Both the position numbers and the translations under genes were made by a program. From Oxalobacteraceae bacterium OTU3CAMAD1 (lineage in GTDB: Bacteria; Pseudomonadota; Gammaproteobacteria; Burkholderiales; Burkholderiaceae_D): DNA of 64,000 nucleotides. The notes below the pieces were generated by a model. It was not told the origin of the DNA. It ran no database searches and saw only the letters and a program-made list of their open reading frames with translations. Below are positions 52,275-60,865 of the stretch, one piece after another; position 1 is the first letter of the stretch, and the number at the start of each line of letters is the position of its first letter. The stretch is taken from contig CP099650.1 in assembly GCA_024123915.1 (NCBI GenBank), positions 3,534,001-3,598,000 of the forward strand. The letters run 5' to 3'.

Positions 52275-53768
52275 TTAAGAGGCAGGCGCCGCACGCCAGC
52301 TATCGCCGGCGAGATCGCCGACGGCGCCGGTGACGTCGTCGAAGCGCATGGTGGCGCGCCGCGCCGGCTCGAACTGCGGCCATGGCGGTATGCCGGCATG
52401 ATTAGGGTTGCCAGTGCGAATGAACGAAATCCAGCTTGCGCGCATCGCCGCCGACAGCGCGTCGGCCCGCCCGGCGTCGGCGCCGGCCATCATCGGCGCA
52501 TCGGCAAACGCCTCCCTGGTCCCGAAGACGAAAGGCAGTTCAAGACAGTGCGTGGCGGCCAGGTCCTTATTCGCCGATGCCCAGTCGAACTGGTAAAGGT
52601 AGGCGCTGCGTCCGGCCTGCGCGGCGTGCCGTGCCCAGTCCAGCGATGGCCACAGGAAAACCTGTTCGCAGACGAAGTCCATCAGCAACCGCCCCGGAGA
52701 GGCGCCCGGGCGCCGAGCGGCCAGCCTGGCCGCGTCCGCCTCTGGAATAGGGGCGCGCGTCAAGGCCTGGATCGCCGGGTTCCTGTAGAAAAAGCACGTG
52801 GCCTCATCGCGCGTCGTGCCAATGAGAACATCGATCCTGGCGGCTGCGTCTTTCAACGCCGATGCCATGTGCGCCGGCTTGGGCAAGATGACGCCGTCAG
52901 CCACGGGAATGAAAGGCAGCGCGCCCGGCTCTCCCGGGCTCGACTGTTGTACGACGTGCAGCGTGGTCGCGGATTGCGCATCGAGTATCGCCTTTGTGGA
53001 CACCTGGCAGGCCAGCTCCCGCGCGCGCGGATCATCGGGATCGATACCCAGTGCGCGAAGGAAGAAGCGGCCGATTTCATTGGCCTTGTCATGATCATAC
53101 AGCGTCACGCCGAGGGGGGCGCTTTGCAAAATCGCCCGTTGTGCCAGCGGCGCCTTGGCAGCCGGCCGCGCCAGCATCAGCCCGATCGCGTGCGCCCCGG
53201 CCGATTGACCCATCACGGTAATCTGGCCGGGGTCGCCGCCGAAAGCGGCGATATGACGCTTGACCCATTCCAGCGCGGCCACTTGATCGAGCAGGCCAAG
53301 ATTGCCCGGGGAAACACCGGGCGCATACAGATAGCCCAGCGCGCCAAGGCGGGAATTGACATTGACAACGACGATATCGCCTTCGCTTGCCAGGCGGCTG
53401 CCGTCATACCAGGACAACGAGCCGGCGCCGCTGGTGTAAGCGCCCCCATGAAACCAGACGACCACCGGCCTGCGCGCGGTATCGGCGCCTTGCGTCCAGA
53501 CCGTCAGCGTGAGGCAGTCTTCATCCTGCGGTTCGTCGAAGTCGCCGGTGGCGACGGCCAGGCGCGATGGTGTCTGCGGAGCGATCGCACCGCGTTGCCG
53601 CGCGTCGCGCTCGCCGACCCAAGGCTGCACCGGCGCCGGCGGCGCAAAGCGCCTCGCTCCCACGGGGGGCATGGCATAGGGAACACCGTGGAAGGCAAGC
53701 AATCCGTCTTGATTCAGTCCGCGCAAATTGCCCAATGGCGTTTCAAATACAACTTCTTTTGTGTTCAT
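52275..53768 (-). CDS. Type B carboxylesterase
   Basis: A 497-residue serine esterase with the oxyanion motif F-H-G-G-A-Y and the nucleophile elbow M-G-Q-S-A-G-A-H-A. Size and motifs match the carboxylesterase/para-nitrobenzyl esterase family. No signal peptide is visible. It starts 26 bases after the porin stop and is followed by the aromatic acid symporter, so it may hydrolyse an aromatic ester to the acid used downstream. The exact substrate is unknown. Confidence 0.92.
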   Translation of the reverse strand: MNTKEVVFETPLGNLRGLNQDGLLAFHGVPYAMPPVGARRFAPPAPVQPWVGERDARQRGAIAPQTPSRLAVATGDFDEPQDEDCLTLTVWTQGADTARRPVVVWFHGGAYTSGAGSLSWYDGSRLASEGDIVVVNVNSRLGALGYLYAPGVSPGNLGLLDQVAALEWVKRHIAAFGGDPGQITVMGQSAGAHAIGLMLARPAAKAPLAQRAILQSAPLGVTLYDHDKANEIGRFFLRALGIDPDDPRARELACQVSTKAILDAQSATTLHVVQQSSPGEPGALPFIPVADGVILPKPAHMASALKDAAARIDVLIGTTRDEATCFFYRNPAIQALTRAPIPEADAARLAARRPGASPGRLLMDFVCEQVFLWPSLDWARHAAQAGRSAYLYQFDWASANKDLAATHCLELPFVFGTREAFADAPMMAGADAGRADALSAAMRASWISFIRTGNPNHAGIPPWPQFEPARRATMRFDDVTGAVGDLAGDSWRAAPAS

Positions 53769-53794
53769 GGAGCTCTCGATGTGAGGTAAATGGT

Positions 53795-54877
53795 TTAAAA
53801 GACGTGGCGCAAGCCCAGGGCAAGGCCGTTGCCGCGACTAAGGTTGGTCACCTTGTCGTTCAGGTACACCGCGTAGACGTCGGTGCGTTTGGACAGAAAG
53901 TAGGCGTAAGCGGCGCTGACGGTGTCGCGTCTCAGATCGCCGGTCGCGGTTTGTTGTTTTTCCGTGCGGCCCCAGGCCAAGGTGAACCGGGCCGGTCCCA
54001 AGGGAATCGATGCGCCCAGTTGGGTCGTGGTGAACTTGATTTCCGACGAAGTGGTGTTCGTCAGATTGGTGCGCGCGACCTGGCCGAACAGCTTGACGCT
54101 GGTTAAATCGTAGGAGAGTGCCGCATTGACGGTCGAATCGTCGGTCGCCACGTAGCTGGGCCGTGCTTGCGTCACCAACTGGGGAGCGGGCGCCCCGGCC
54201 TGCAAGGACATGCCGCTGAGTTTCTCGACCGCCACGGCGACCCCGAGAGGACCTTGCTCATAGTTGAGCATCGCACCCGCGCGGCGCCCGCCGGAGCTGT
54301 TTTCACCCGGCGCATACACCGCCATGACCGAGAACCCCGACAACACCGGCGACGAATAGCTGACGCTGTTCGCCCATTGCCCGTCCGAGGCGCCACGCGA
54401 GGTCATCATCGGGTGTATGGAACTCGGTTGGTAGGTCTGCATCACGATCGGTGAAATGTTGGCCGGACCGCCGAAAGGGCCGTACTTGATGATGGTCTGC
54501 CAGCCGGGCGACACCGTGCGTCCCAAGCGCAACGTGCCCAGTTCTGCGCTCGACAGGCCTACCCATGCCTGGCGGTGAAACAACGTGTCGGTGTTGCCAC
54601 CCCGGCCGATTTCACCCGTGTCCGCCCGGAAAAAACTTTCCAGTTGAAAGGACGCCTTGATGCCGTCGCCGAGGTCCTCGCTGCCGCGAAAGCCGATGTA
54701 CGAACTTGAGACGTTCCCGTTCGTCAGGGAGTTGACGCGGCTCTGTCCGCTGAGCTGCTGCGAATACATGGACATATCGATCAAGCCATAGATTTGCGTA
54801 CCCGATTGCGCGCTTGCCTGTCCTGCGACAAAAAGACTTGCGACGCAAAGGGCTTTTGATTTTATGGTTCGGTACAT
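53795..54877 (-). CDS. Gram-negative porin of betaproteobacterial type
   Basis: A 360-residue outer-membrane porin. The start at 54877 gives a signal peptide ending Q-A-S-A, then the mature S-G-T-Q-I-Y-G-L-I-D-M-S opening. The 16-strand pattern has S-Y-I-G-F-R-G-S-E-D-L-G-D-G and a terminal R-H-V-F beta-signal. GGGAGACC precedes the ATG. It heads the esterase/AAHS operon and likely provides substrate-specific passage. It is divergent from the LysR gene at 55094. Confidence 0.93.
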   Translation of the reverse strand: MYRTIKSKALCVASLFVAGQASAQSGTQIYGLIDMSMYSQQLSGQSRVNSLTNGNVSSSYIGFRGSEDLGDGIKASFQLESFFRADTGEIGRGGNTDTLFHRQAWVGLSSAELGTLRLGRTVSPGWQTIIKYGPFGGPANISPIVMQTYQPSSIHPMMTSRGASDGQWANSVSYSSPVLSGFSVMAVYAPGENSSGGRRAGAMLNYEQGPLGVAVAVEKLSGMSLQAGAPAPQLVTQARPSYVATDDSTVNAALSYDLTSVKLFGQVARTNLTNTTSSEIKFTTTQLGASIPLGPARFTLAWGRTEKQQTATGDLRRDTVSAAYAYFLSKRTDVYAVYLNDKVTNLSRGNGLALGLRHVF

Positions 54878-55093
54878 GATGGTCTCCCGCCTAGTTATGG
54901 CATTCAGGTTGTTTTTTTGTCTTCCGGCTTCCAATGTAGCGAGGACACATCGTTGCAGGCAATCGTCAATTTCGGGATGCAAAGTCCTATTCTTGGGACG
55001 ATGCCATCCCAGCTGCCGTACAATGCAAGCACCGATTAAACCGGACGACGGTGTTCTCCTCGGAGGGCGCTGCCGCAGGAAGGAAACTGCAAC

Positions 55094-56083
55094 ATGAGCC
55101 GCCGCACGAGTCCGTTGCCTTTCGGCCCGGAACAGATGGGAAAGTTAACCGTTGTCGCCGACGATCTGGCGCTGTTCGCCGAGGTGGTCGACGCCGGGGG
55201 ATTCAGTGCGGCGAGTCTGCGCACGGGGGTAACGAAATCGCGCCTGAGCCGGCGGATTTCAGAACTGGAAGCGATATTGGGGGCCACCCTTATCCTGCGC
55301 AATTCGCGCCATTTCGAAGTCACCGAAAGCGGCCGGCAGGTGTATCAGCACGGGAGCGCCATACGCGCCGAAATGCATGCCGCGATGGTGGCGATACACG
55401 GCAACGCGTCCGAACCCCATGGGGTCCTGCGCATCGCCAGCCCGATGGCGCTGACATCATCGATCGTGGGCCACGTGGCGGCCGAATTCGCGCGCACCTA
55501 TCCGCAGGTGCGCATCTTCCTGTCCACCACCAAGGGCCCGGTCGAATCGTCAACGGAGATTTTCGACCTGATCCTGCTGCCGTCGACGCAAGCGTTGCCC
55601 GATTCGGACATGGTGGCGCACCGGCTGGCGACGGTTCCGTATTGCCTGGTCGCCGCGCCTGCGGTCGTCGAGGCGGCGGGCAATCCCGCTGATCCCGATG
55701 CTTTGGACGGAATGGATGGCATCGGTTGGGGCTCGCTGGATCACTCGTCGCAGTGGCATTTGATCGGCCCGCAAGGCGCCGAAGCGGACATCGATGTCCA
55801 TATCCGCTTCTCGAGCGACAATCTCGAAGCGATCCGTGAGGCGGCCTTGTCCGGACTGGGCATTGCCCGCCTGCCGCGCGCGCTGTGTAATGCCGATCTT
55901 GAGCAAGGCCGGCTGTGTCTCGTGGCGCCGGACTGGCGGCCGCCATCGATTCCTATCTATGCGCTCTACGCTTCACGCCGCCATATAAGTGTCGCAAGCA
56001 AATTCTTTCTTGCGGCGCTGACCAAGGCGATCGATGAACGCATGATCGGACCCCATTCCGAAGCAGACGCCGAAGCTGTCTAG
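55094..56083 (+). CDS. LysR-family transcriptional regulator
   Basis: A 329-residue LysR regulator with an extended N-terminus; the HTH is F-S-A-A-S-L-R-T-G-V-T-K-S-R-L-S-R-R-I-S-E-L-E. The effector domain is of the CrgA-like group (G-V-L-R-I-A-S-P-M-A-L). It is divergent from the porin operon and convergent with the dioxygenase operon, its stop overlapping the MFS stop by four bases. It probably controls one or both aromatic units. Inducer unknown. Confidence 0.9.
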   Translation: MSRRTSPLPFGPEQMGKLTVVADDLALFAEVVDAGGFSAASLRTGVTKSRLSRRISELEAILGATLILRNSRHFEVTESGRQVYQHGSAIRAEMHAAMVAIHGNASEPHGVLRIASPMALTSSIVGHVAAEFARTYPQVRIFLSTTKGPVESSTEIFDLILLPSTQALPDSDMVAHRLATVPYCLVAAPAVVEAAGNPADPDALDGMDGIGWGSLDHSSQWHLIGPQGAEADIDVHIRFSSDNLEAIREAALSGLGIARLPRALCNADLEQGRLCLVAPDWRPPSIPIYALYASRRHISVASKFFLAALTKAIDERMIGPHSEADAEAV

Positions 56084-57303
56084 CGTTCCCTGGCGATCCG
56101 GCTGGCGAGCGCCGCGCCCAACAGCGCGGCCGCCCCGGTGACGGCCCATGTCCACTGCCAGCCGCCGACGGCGCCGGCCACCCAGGCCGCCAGCGGGGGA
56201 TAGGCGAACTGGCTGAACGACGAGCACTGCTGCATCCACCCGACGGTGGTGGACACGGTCTGCTCGCTGGGCGCAAGACGCACCGCCTGCACAAATAAGG
56301 TGGTGGGCACCAGGCCGCTGACCCCGGAGAACAGCAGCACCCCCGCATAGCGCAGCAAGGGCAGCTCGTGTCCGGGCAAGCCAAAGGCCAGGAAGGCCCC
56401 CAGCGCCATGGCGCCGAAGCCGATGTAAAGGAGCTGCGGGGGGCGTACCTTCCGGTGCAGCAGGCGGCCGGCGGCAACATTGCCCAGCACATTACAGACC
56501 GCCGCAAGCGCCGTGAGCGCCCCGGCCAGGCCGCCCGAGATCCCGGCCTGGGCGTAGATGGAGGGCAAAAAGCCGATCACGGCCAGCCACGGCCCGGAGT
56601 AGGCGGCAAAAGACAGCGCCACCAGCCACGGGCCGCGCGCGCGAAGTGTCTGGCGCAGGCGTTGCCACCAGGGCATCAGCCCGGCCTTGTCCTTGTCTTG
56701 GGACTTGGGCAGCGCCTGCCGGCGCTGACCATCGGCCGGCACGCACAGCGCCATCCACAGGGCCATGATGGCGGAGAGAATCGCCAGGCTCCACCACCAG
56801 CCCCGCCAACCTAAAGCGTGAATCGCCCAAGGCCCGGCGAGCAGGGCGACCGCCGTGCCCAACGGCATATAGGTGCCCCACAGACCCAGCTTCACGCTCA
56901 GGCGTTCGATCGGCACAAGCTGCCGGATCAGGCTTGGAGCCGGCAAGGCCACCAGCAGGAAGCCGAAGCCCTCCAACGCGCGCAACCACAGCAGATCGGA
57001 CGCACCCTGCGCCCAGCCGCCCAGGGCGCTGGCCGCCGCCAGGATCGACAGCCCGGCCAGCATGCTGCGCCGCAGCCCGAGGCCATCCGCCGTCAGCCCC
57101 ACCGCCAGGCCCAGCGTCATGCCGGCGAGCTGCACCATCGACAGGAGGAAGCCTGCCTGCAGCAGCGAAACGCCCAGGGCGGCTTGCAGCGCGGGTAGCG
57201 CCGGTGGCAGCTTGCCCACATGCAGCGCGGCCGTCACGCCGGAAAGGATGACCACGAGGTCGGGAGAAAGCAGGGGACGTTTCATCGTAGCGCGGGTTCT
57301 CAT
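56080..57303 (-). CDS. MFS transporter in the hydroxyquinol operon
   Basis: A 407-residue, about 12-helix MFS protein of the CynX/NimT-like kind (G-L-T-A-D-G-L-G-L-R-R-S loop). The ATG at 57303 overlaps the maleylacetate reductase stop (ATGA); a second in-frame ATG at 57285 is also possible. Last gene of the Rieske dioxygenase/hydroxyquinol operon; probably imports its aromatic substrate or exports an intermediate. Confidence 0.87.
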   Translation of the reverse strand: MRTRATMKRPLLSPDLVVILSGVTAALHVGKLPPALPALQAALGVSLLQAGFLLSMVQLAGMTLGLAVGLTADGLGLRRSMLAGLSILAAASALGGWAQGASDLLWLRALEGFGFLLVALPAPSLIRQLVPIERLSVKLGLWGTYMPLGTAVALLAGPWAIHALGWRGWWWSLAILSAIMALWMALCVPADGQRRQALPKSQDKDKAGLMPWWQRLRQTLRARGPWLVALSFAAYSGPWLAVIGFLPSIYAQAGISGGLAGALTALAAVCNVLGNVAAGRLLHRKVRPPQLLYIGFGAMALGAFLAFGLPGHELPLLRYAGVLLFSGVSGLVPTTLFVQAVRLAPSEQTVSTTVGWMQQCSSFSQFAYPPLAAWVAGAVGGWQWTWAVTGAAALLGAALASRIARER

Positions 57304-58367
57304 TCGTCAATATCGGGCGCTTCGCCGGCGAACGCGCGTTCGAGCAGAGCGCGCAACGCGGCGGCGTCCAAGGGCCGGGGATTGGGGTAGGTGGCCGTCA
57401 TCGCCAAATCCACCGCGCGTGCGATGTCTTCATGGCGCATGCCGATGTCGCGTAGCGCGACCGGCGCGCCGAGGCTCCGCGCCAACCGCCATATCCCGCC
57501 GGCGGCTTCGTCCACGCCAAGCGCGTCCGCGATACGGCGCATGATGCCGGGGACGGCGCGGGCGTTGTACGCCAGCGCATGCGGCAGGATCACCGTATGC
57601 GTCTGCGCGTGCGGCAGATTGAATGTGCCGCCCAGCGTGTGACAGAGCTTGTGGTGCAGGGCCATGCCGACGTTGCCCAGCACCGTGCCGCACAGCCATG
57701 CGCCGTAGAGGCATACGTCGCGTCCCTCGGTGTCGTCCAGCTTGTCTTTGAGCTTGGGCAATCCTTGCGCGAGCGCGCGGATGCCGTCCAGCGCGAGCAG
57801 GTCCATGATCGGATTGCCGTCCTGCGCGTACAAGCCTTCGGCGGCATGCGCGATCGCATTGATGCCGCTCGTCACCGACAGCAAGAAGGGCAGCGTCGCC
57901 GTCAGGTCCGGATCGTAGAGCACGGTCTGCGGCAGCACGCGCACGTCCTTGCCGGTTTTCTTGACGCCCGCTTCGGTGATGCCATAGATCGGCGTCATTT
58001 CCGAACCGGCGTAGGTGGTCGGTATCGCCAGGATCGGCAAGCCCGATTCCAGCGCGATGGCTTTGCCCAGTCCGATGGTGGAGCCGCCGCCGATGGCCAC
58101 GGCGCAATCGGCCCCGAGTCGGCGCGCCGCGTCGCGGGCGGCGCGCGCCGTTTCAACCGGCACATGCATGACCGCTTCGGCGAAGATGCCCGCGCAGCGC
58201 GCTCCCAGCATGTCGGCCACCATTTCGGCCTGCCGCATCTGGTCTGGCGTCGACAGCACCAGCGCCCTGGTGGCGCCGAGCAGTTCCACCTCGCGCGGCA
58301 GATGGCGCAGCGCGCCGCGCTCGAAGACCACGCGCGGCATGCGGCTTTGATAGGTGAATCCCAACAT
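57300..58367 (-). CDS. Maleylacetate reductase
   Basis: A 355-residue iron-type alcohol dehydrogenase family member that reduces maleylacetate to 3-oxoadipate with NAD(P)H. The start at 58367 (M-L-G-F-T-Y) has AGGAG seven bases ahead; an upstream ATG overlapping the dioxygenase stop is less likely. Motifs include A-I-G-G-G-S-T-I-G-L-G-K near residue 95, I-P-T-T-Y-A-G-S-E near 120 and the His-rich H-H-K-L-C-H-T-L-G-G-T-F near 240. Position directly after hydroxyquinol 1,2-dioxygenase fits the pathway exactly. Confidence 0.93.
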   Translation of the reverse strand: MLGFTYQSRMPRVVFERGALRHLPREVELLGATRALVLSTPDQMRQAEMVADMLGARCAGIFAEAVMHVPVETARAARDAARRLGADCAVAIGGGSTIGLGKAIALESGLPILAIPTTYAGSEMTPIYGITEAGVKKTGKDVRVLPQTVLYDPDLTATLPFLLSVTSGINAIAHAAEGLYAQDGNPIMDLLALDGIRALAQGLPKLKDKLDDTEGRDVCLYGAWLCGTVLGNVGMALHHKLCHTLGGTFNLPHAQTHTVILPHALAYNARAVPGIMRRIADALGVDEAAGGIWRLARSLGAPVALRDIGMRHEDIARAVDLAMTATYPNPRPLDAAALRALLERAFAGEAPDIDE

Positions 58368-58384
58368 GTGACGCTCCTGCCTGA

Positions 58385-59272
58385 TCATGGGCGCGCTCCG
58401 GGATCGGACCCGGTCGCGGGATTGAGTACGAAGTCGTATTCAAGCGTGTAAAACGGGGTGTCGATCGTCGAGCCGTCGGGCGCCCGTCCCGGTTCATGCC
58501 GTACCCAGTCGGCGATCAGCGACGAGCGCACGCCGAAAACGGCATCCGAATCGAGATAGGTGCCGCCCTGGCGGAAGACATGGGTGATCAGCCTTTGGTA
58601 GCCCTCCTTTTGGATCATGAAATGCAGGTGGGCCGGCCGCCAGGGATGCCTGCCCGTCGCGCGCAGCATGTCGCCGACCGGACCGTCATGCGGTATCGGA
58701 TACGGTTCGGCCACGATGGAACGGAAGTGGTAGCGCCCGTCGCCGTCGGACGCCAGGGCACCGCGCGCTTGAAATTTGTCCAGTCCGTCATATTGAACGT
58801 CATAATATCCTTCTTCGTCGGCTTGCCAAACTTCGATGCGCGCATGCGGCACTGGAGCGCCATCGATGCCACGGATCACCCCGGAAACGAAGCACGGCTC
58901 GCCCTTTGCGCCGTTGGCGACGTCGGCGCCGAGCTCGTATGCCGGCGCGTTGTCGACGTGGAAGGGACCGAACACGGTGGACTCCGTGCATCCCTGCGGT
59001 TTGCGGTTGTTCATCGCCATCGTCAGTGTCGACAAGCCGAGGGTGTCGGACAGCAGGATGAATTCCTGGCGCCTGTCGTCGCACATCTGGCCCGTGCGCG
59101 TCAGGAACCCGATCGCGCTCGACCACTCGTCCTCGGTCAGCGCCACTTCGCGCGCGAAGCCATGCAGATGCTGGACCAGGCTGGTCAGGACATGCTTGAG
59201 TCGCGGGTCCGGCGTGTTGGCGATTTGCGCGATGACGGCCGGGGTAATGGTGTCTTCATTCAGGTTTTGCAT
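58385..59272 (-). CDS. Hydroxyquinol 1,2-dioxygenase (intradiol)
   Basis: A 295-residue non-haem ferric dioxygenase that opens 1,2,4-trihydroxybenzene to maleylacetate. It has the N-terminal helical dimer linker and an intradiol core. Iron ligands are probably Y157 (E-G-Y-Y-D-V), Y191 (E-P-Y-P-I-P), H215 and H217 (A-H-L-H-F). The Y-P-I-P-H-D-G-P-V-G-D-M-L segment and pairing with maleylacetate reductase favour hydroxyquinol over catechol. It overlaps the reductase component gene upstream (59260) by 13 bases. Substrate preference is inferred. Confidence 0.92.
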   Translation of the reverse strand: MQNLNEDTITPAVIAQIANTPDPRLKHVLTSLVQHLHGFAREVALTEDEWSSAIGFLTRTGQMCDDRRQEFILLSDTLGLSTLTMAMNNRKPQGCTESTVFGPFHVDNAPAYELGADVANGAKGEPCFVSGVIRGIDGAPVPHARIEVWQADEEGYYDVQYDGLDKFQARGALASDGDGRYHFRSIVAEPYPIPHDGPVGDMLRATGRHPWRPAHLHFMIQKEGYQRLITHVFRQGGTYLDSDAVFGVRSSLIADWVRHEPGRAPDGSTIDTPFYTLEYDFVLNPATGSDPGARP

Positions 59273-60369
59273 GGTGGCCCGCCTTGGGTTAGGTGCAGCG
59301 TTTTTCCTGCGCCGCTGTCCGCCTTGGACAAGAACGCATCGGCAAAAAAGTCCGTGTCAGGCAAGCCGCAGCTGCCGGTGAAATCGCGCCGCGCCGCTTC
59401 CACCACCACCGGTGCGCCGCAGGCATACACCTGATATCGCTGCATATCGGGAATGTCCCGCATGACCGCGTGGTGGACGAAGCCGGTACGTCCGCTCCAG
59501 CCTCCGGCATCGTCCACTTCGGACAGCACCGGTACATAATCGAACCACGCCAGGCGCGCGGCCCAGTCGCGGCATAGCGCATCCATATAGAGATCGGCCG
59601 GTTTGCGCCCGCCCCAATACAGACGCATCGGCCGCTTGTTATTGCTGGCGATCGCCTCTTCGACCAGCGCCTTGATCGGGGCGAATCCGGTGCCGCTGGC
59701 CAGCAGGATGATGGGGCCGGAGCCATCGCGCAAATGGAAATTGCCACCTGGACCTTCCAGCTGCAACCATTCTCCCTCCCGCATACCGCCGAACACGCGG
59801 TCGGTGAACAGTCCGCCCGGCAGATGGCGCACATGCAGTTCCAGTACGGATTGGTCTGCGCCGGCGGGTGTGGCCATCGAATAGCTGCGGCGCTGACCGT
59901 CGGCCAGCAACACATCGACGTATTGCCCGGACTGGTAAGCCAGACCGGCGCCTTCCCAACGCAGTTGCAGCACCGCCACGTCGGGTGCGGCGCGCGTGAT
60001 GGCGACGATCTCCGCCTGCAGTTGCCGCACCGTCGGCGCCGCTGTTTCTTTCGCGGCGGCGGCCACACGGACCTCGACGCGGCTTGCCGTCACCCGTACC
60101 GGAAAACTGCGCACCGCTTCGGTCACCGGCGCACAGCGCGGCGCGCCGCTGCGGATATCGAACGTGCCCTGATGCAGCGGGCACTCCACGCAGCCATCCT
60201 CGATATAGCCGTCGGACAACCTGGCGTTCCCGTGGGTGCACAGGTCTTTCAGCGCGAACAATTCATCGCCGAGGCGAAACACCGCCACCGCTTGCCCGCC
60301 GGCCACCGCCGGCCGCACCTTGCCGTCGCCGAAATCGTCGGCGCTGCCGACATCGAACCAATCGCTCAT
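59260..60369 (-). CDS. Rieske ferredoxin-FNR fusion, electron transfer component
   Basis: A 369-residue reductase starting at 60369 (M-S-D-W-F-D-V). The first about 105 residues are a Rieske ferredoxin with C44, H46, C63 and H66 (L-C-T-H-G, then C-P-L-H-Q-G). The rest is an FAD/NAD reductase: R-R-S-Y-S-M-A-T-P for flavin, G-T-G-F-A-P-I-K and V-Y-A-C-G-A-P for NAD. It passes electrons from NADH to the oxygenase encoded by the two genes before it. A Rieske-type rather than plant-type iron-sulfur centre fused to the reductase is an uncommon but known arrangement. Confidence 0.92.
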   Translation of the reverse strand: MSDWFDVGSADDFGDGKVRPAVAGGQAVAVFRLGDELFALKDLCTHGNARLSDGYIEDGCVECPLHQGTFDIRSGAPRCAPVTEAVRSFPVRVTASRVEVRVAAAAKETAAPTVRQLQAEIVAITRAAPDVAVLQLRWEGAGLAYQSGQYVDVLLADGQRRSYSMATPAGADQSVLELHVRHLPGGLFTDRVFGGMREGEWLQLEGPGGNFHLRDGSGPIILLASGTGFAPIKALVEEAIASNNKRPMRLYWGGRKPADLYMDALCRDWAARLAWFDYVPVLSEVDDAGGWSGRTGFVHHAVMRDIPDMQRYQVYACGAPVVVEAARRDFTGSCGLPDTDFFADAFLSKADSGAGKTLHLTQGGPPCKT

Positions 60370-60377
60370 GGCAGTCC

Positions 60378-60854
60378 TCAGATCGGCGTGGCCAGCAGGG
60401 TGGGCACGCGCAGCGTGTCGTAAATCACGCGCCGTCTGGCGTAGCGCCAACCGGCGGCGGTTCTGACCACGAGGTCGAGGTAACGTCCGGCCTGGTAGAC
60501 GAAGGACTCGCCGTTTTGCAGCGTCTGGATCACCACGTAGCTCGATTCCGTTTCGACGGTGTTGTCGTCCAGTGCTTTGAAGACCAGACCGGACGTCATG
60601 TGGCGATAGGTGTGAGCTTCGTAAATGTTGGCGTGGCGTAGCGATAGCACACGGTCGCGCAGCATCTTCTTGTTGTCGCAGTAGATGACGCCGATCGGCA
60701 GGCCGGCCTCGGCGTTTTCGCGGGGCACGATTTCGTACAGGCAGTCGTCGGTGAAGAATTCCGGCCAGTCTTCCAGGCGGTCGTTGTCGAGCGCATGGAT
60801 ATAATTTTCCTGCAACTGGTGGAGCTCAAACCACAATGTCATTTTTTCCGTCAT
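60378..60854 (-). CDS. Aromatic-ring-hydroxylating dioxygenase beta subunit
   Basis: A 158-residue small subunit with the SnoaL-like cone fold: Y-I-H-A-L-D-N-D-R-L-E-D-W-P-E-F-F-T-D-D near residue 18, R-H-M-T-S-G near 85 and a C-terminal R-V-I-Y-D-T-L. It has a structural role in the alpha3beta3 oxygenase. It lies 11 bases after the alpha gene and runs past the reductase start by eight bases. Confidence 0.94.
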   Translation of the reverse strand: MTEKMTLWFELHQLQENYIHALDNDRLEDWPEFFTDDCLYEIVPRENAEAGLPIGVIYCDNKKMLRDRVLSLRHANIYEAHTYRHMTSGLVFKALDDNTVETESSYVVIQTLQNGESFVYQAGRYLDLVVRTAAGWRYARRRVIYDTLRVPTLLATPI

Positions 60855-60865
60855 AGCGTCCTCGC

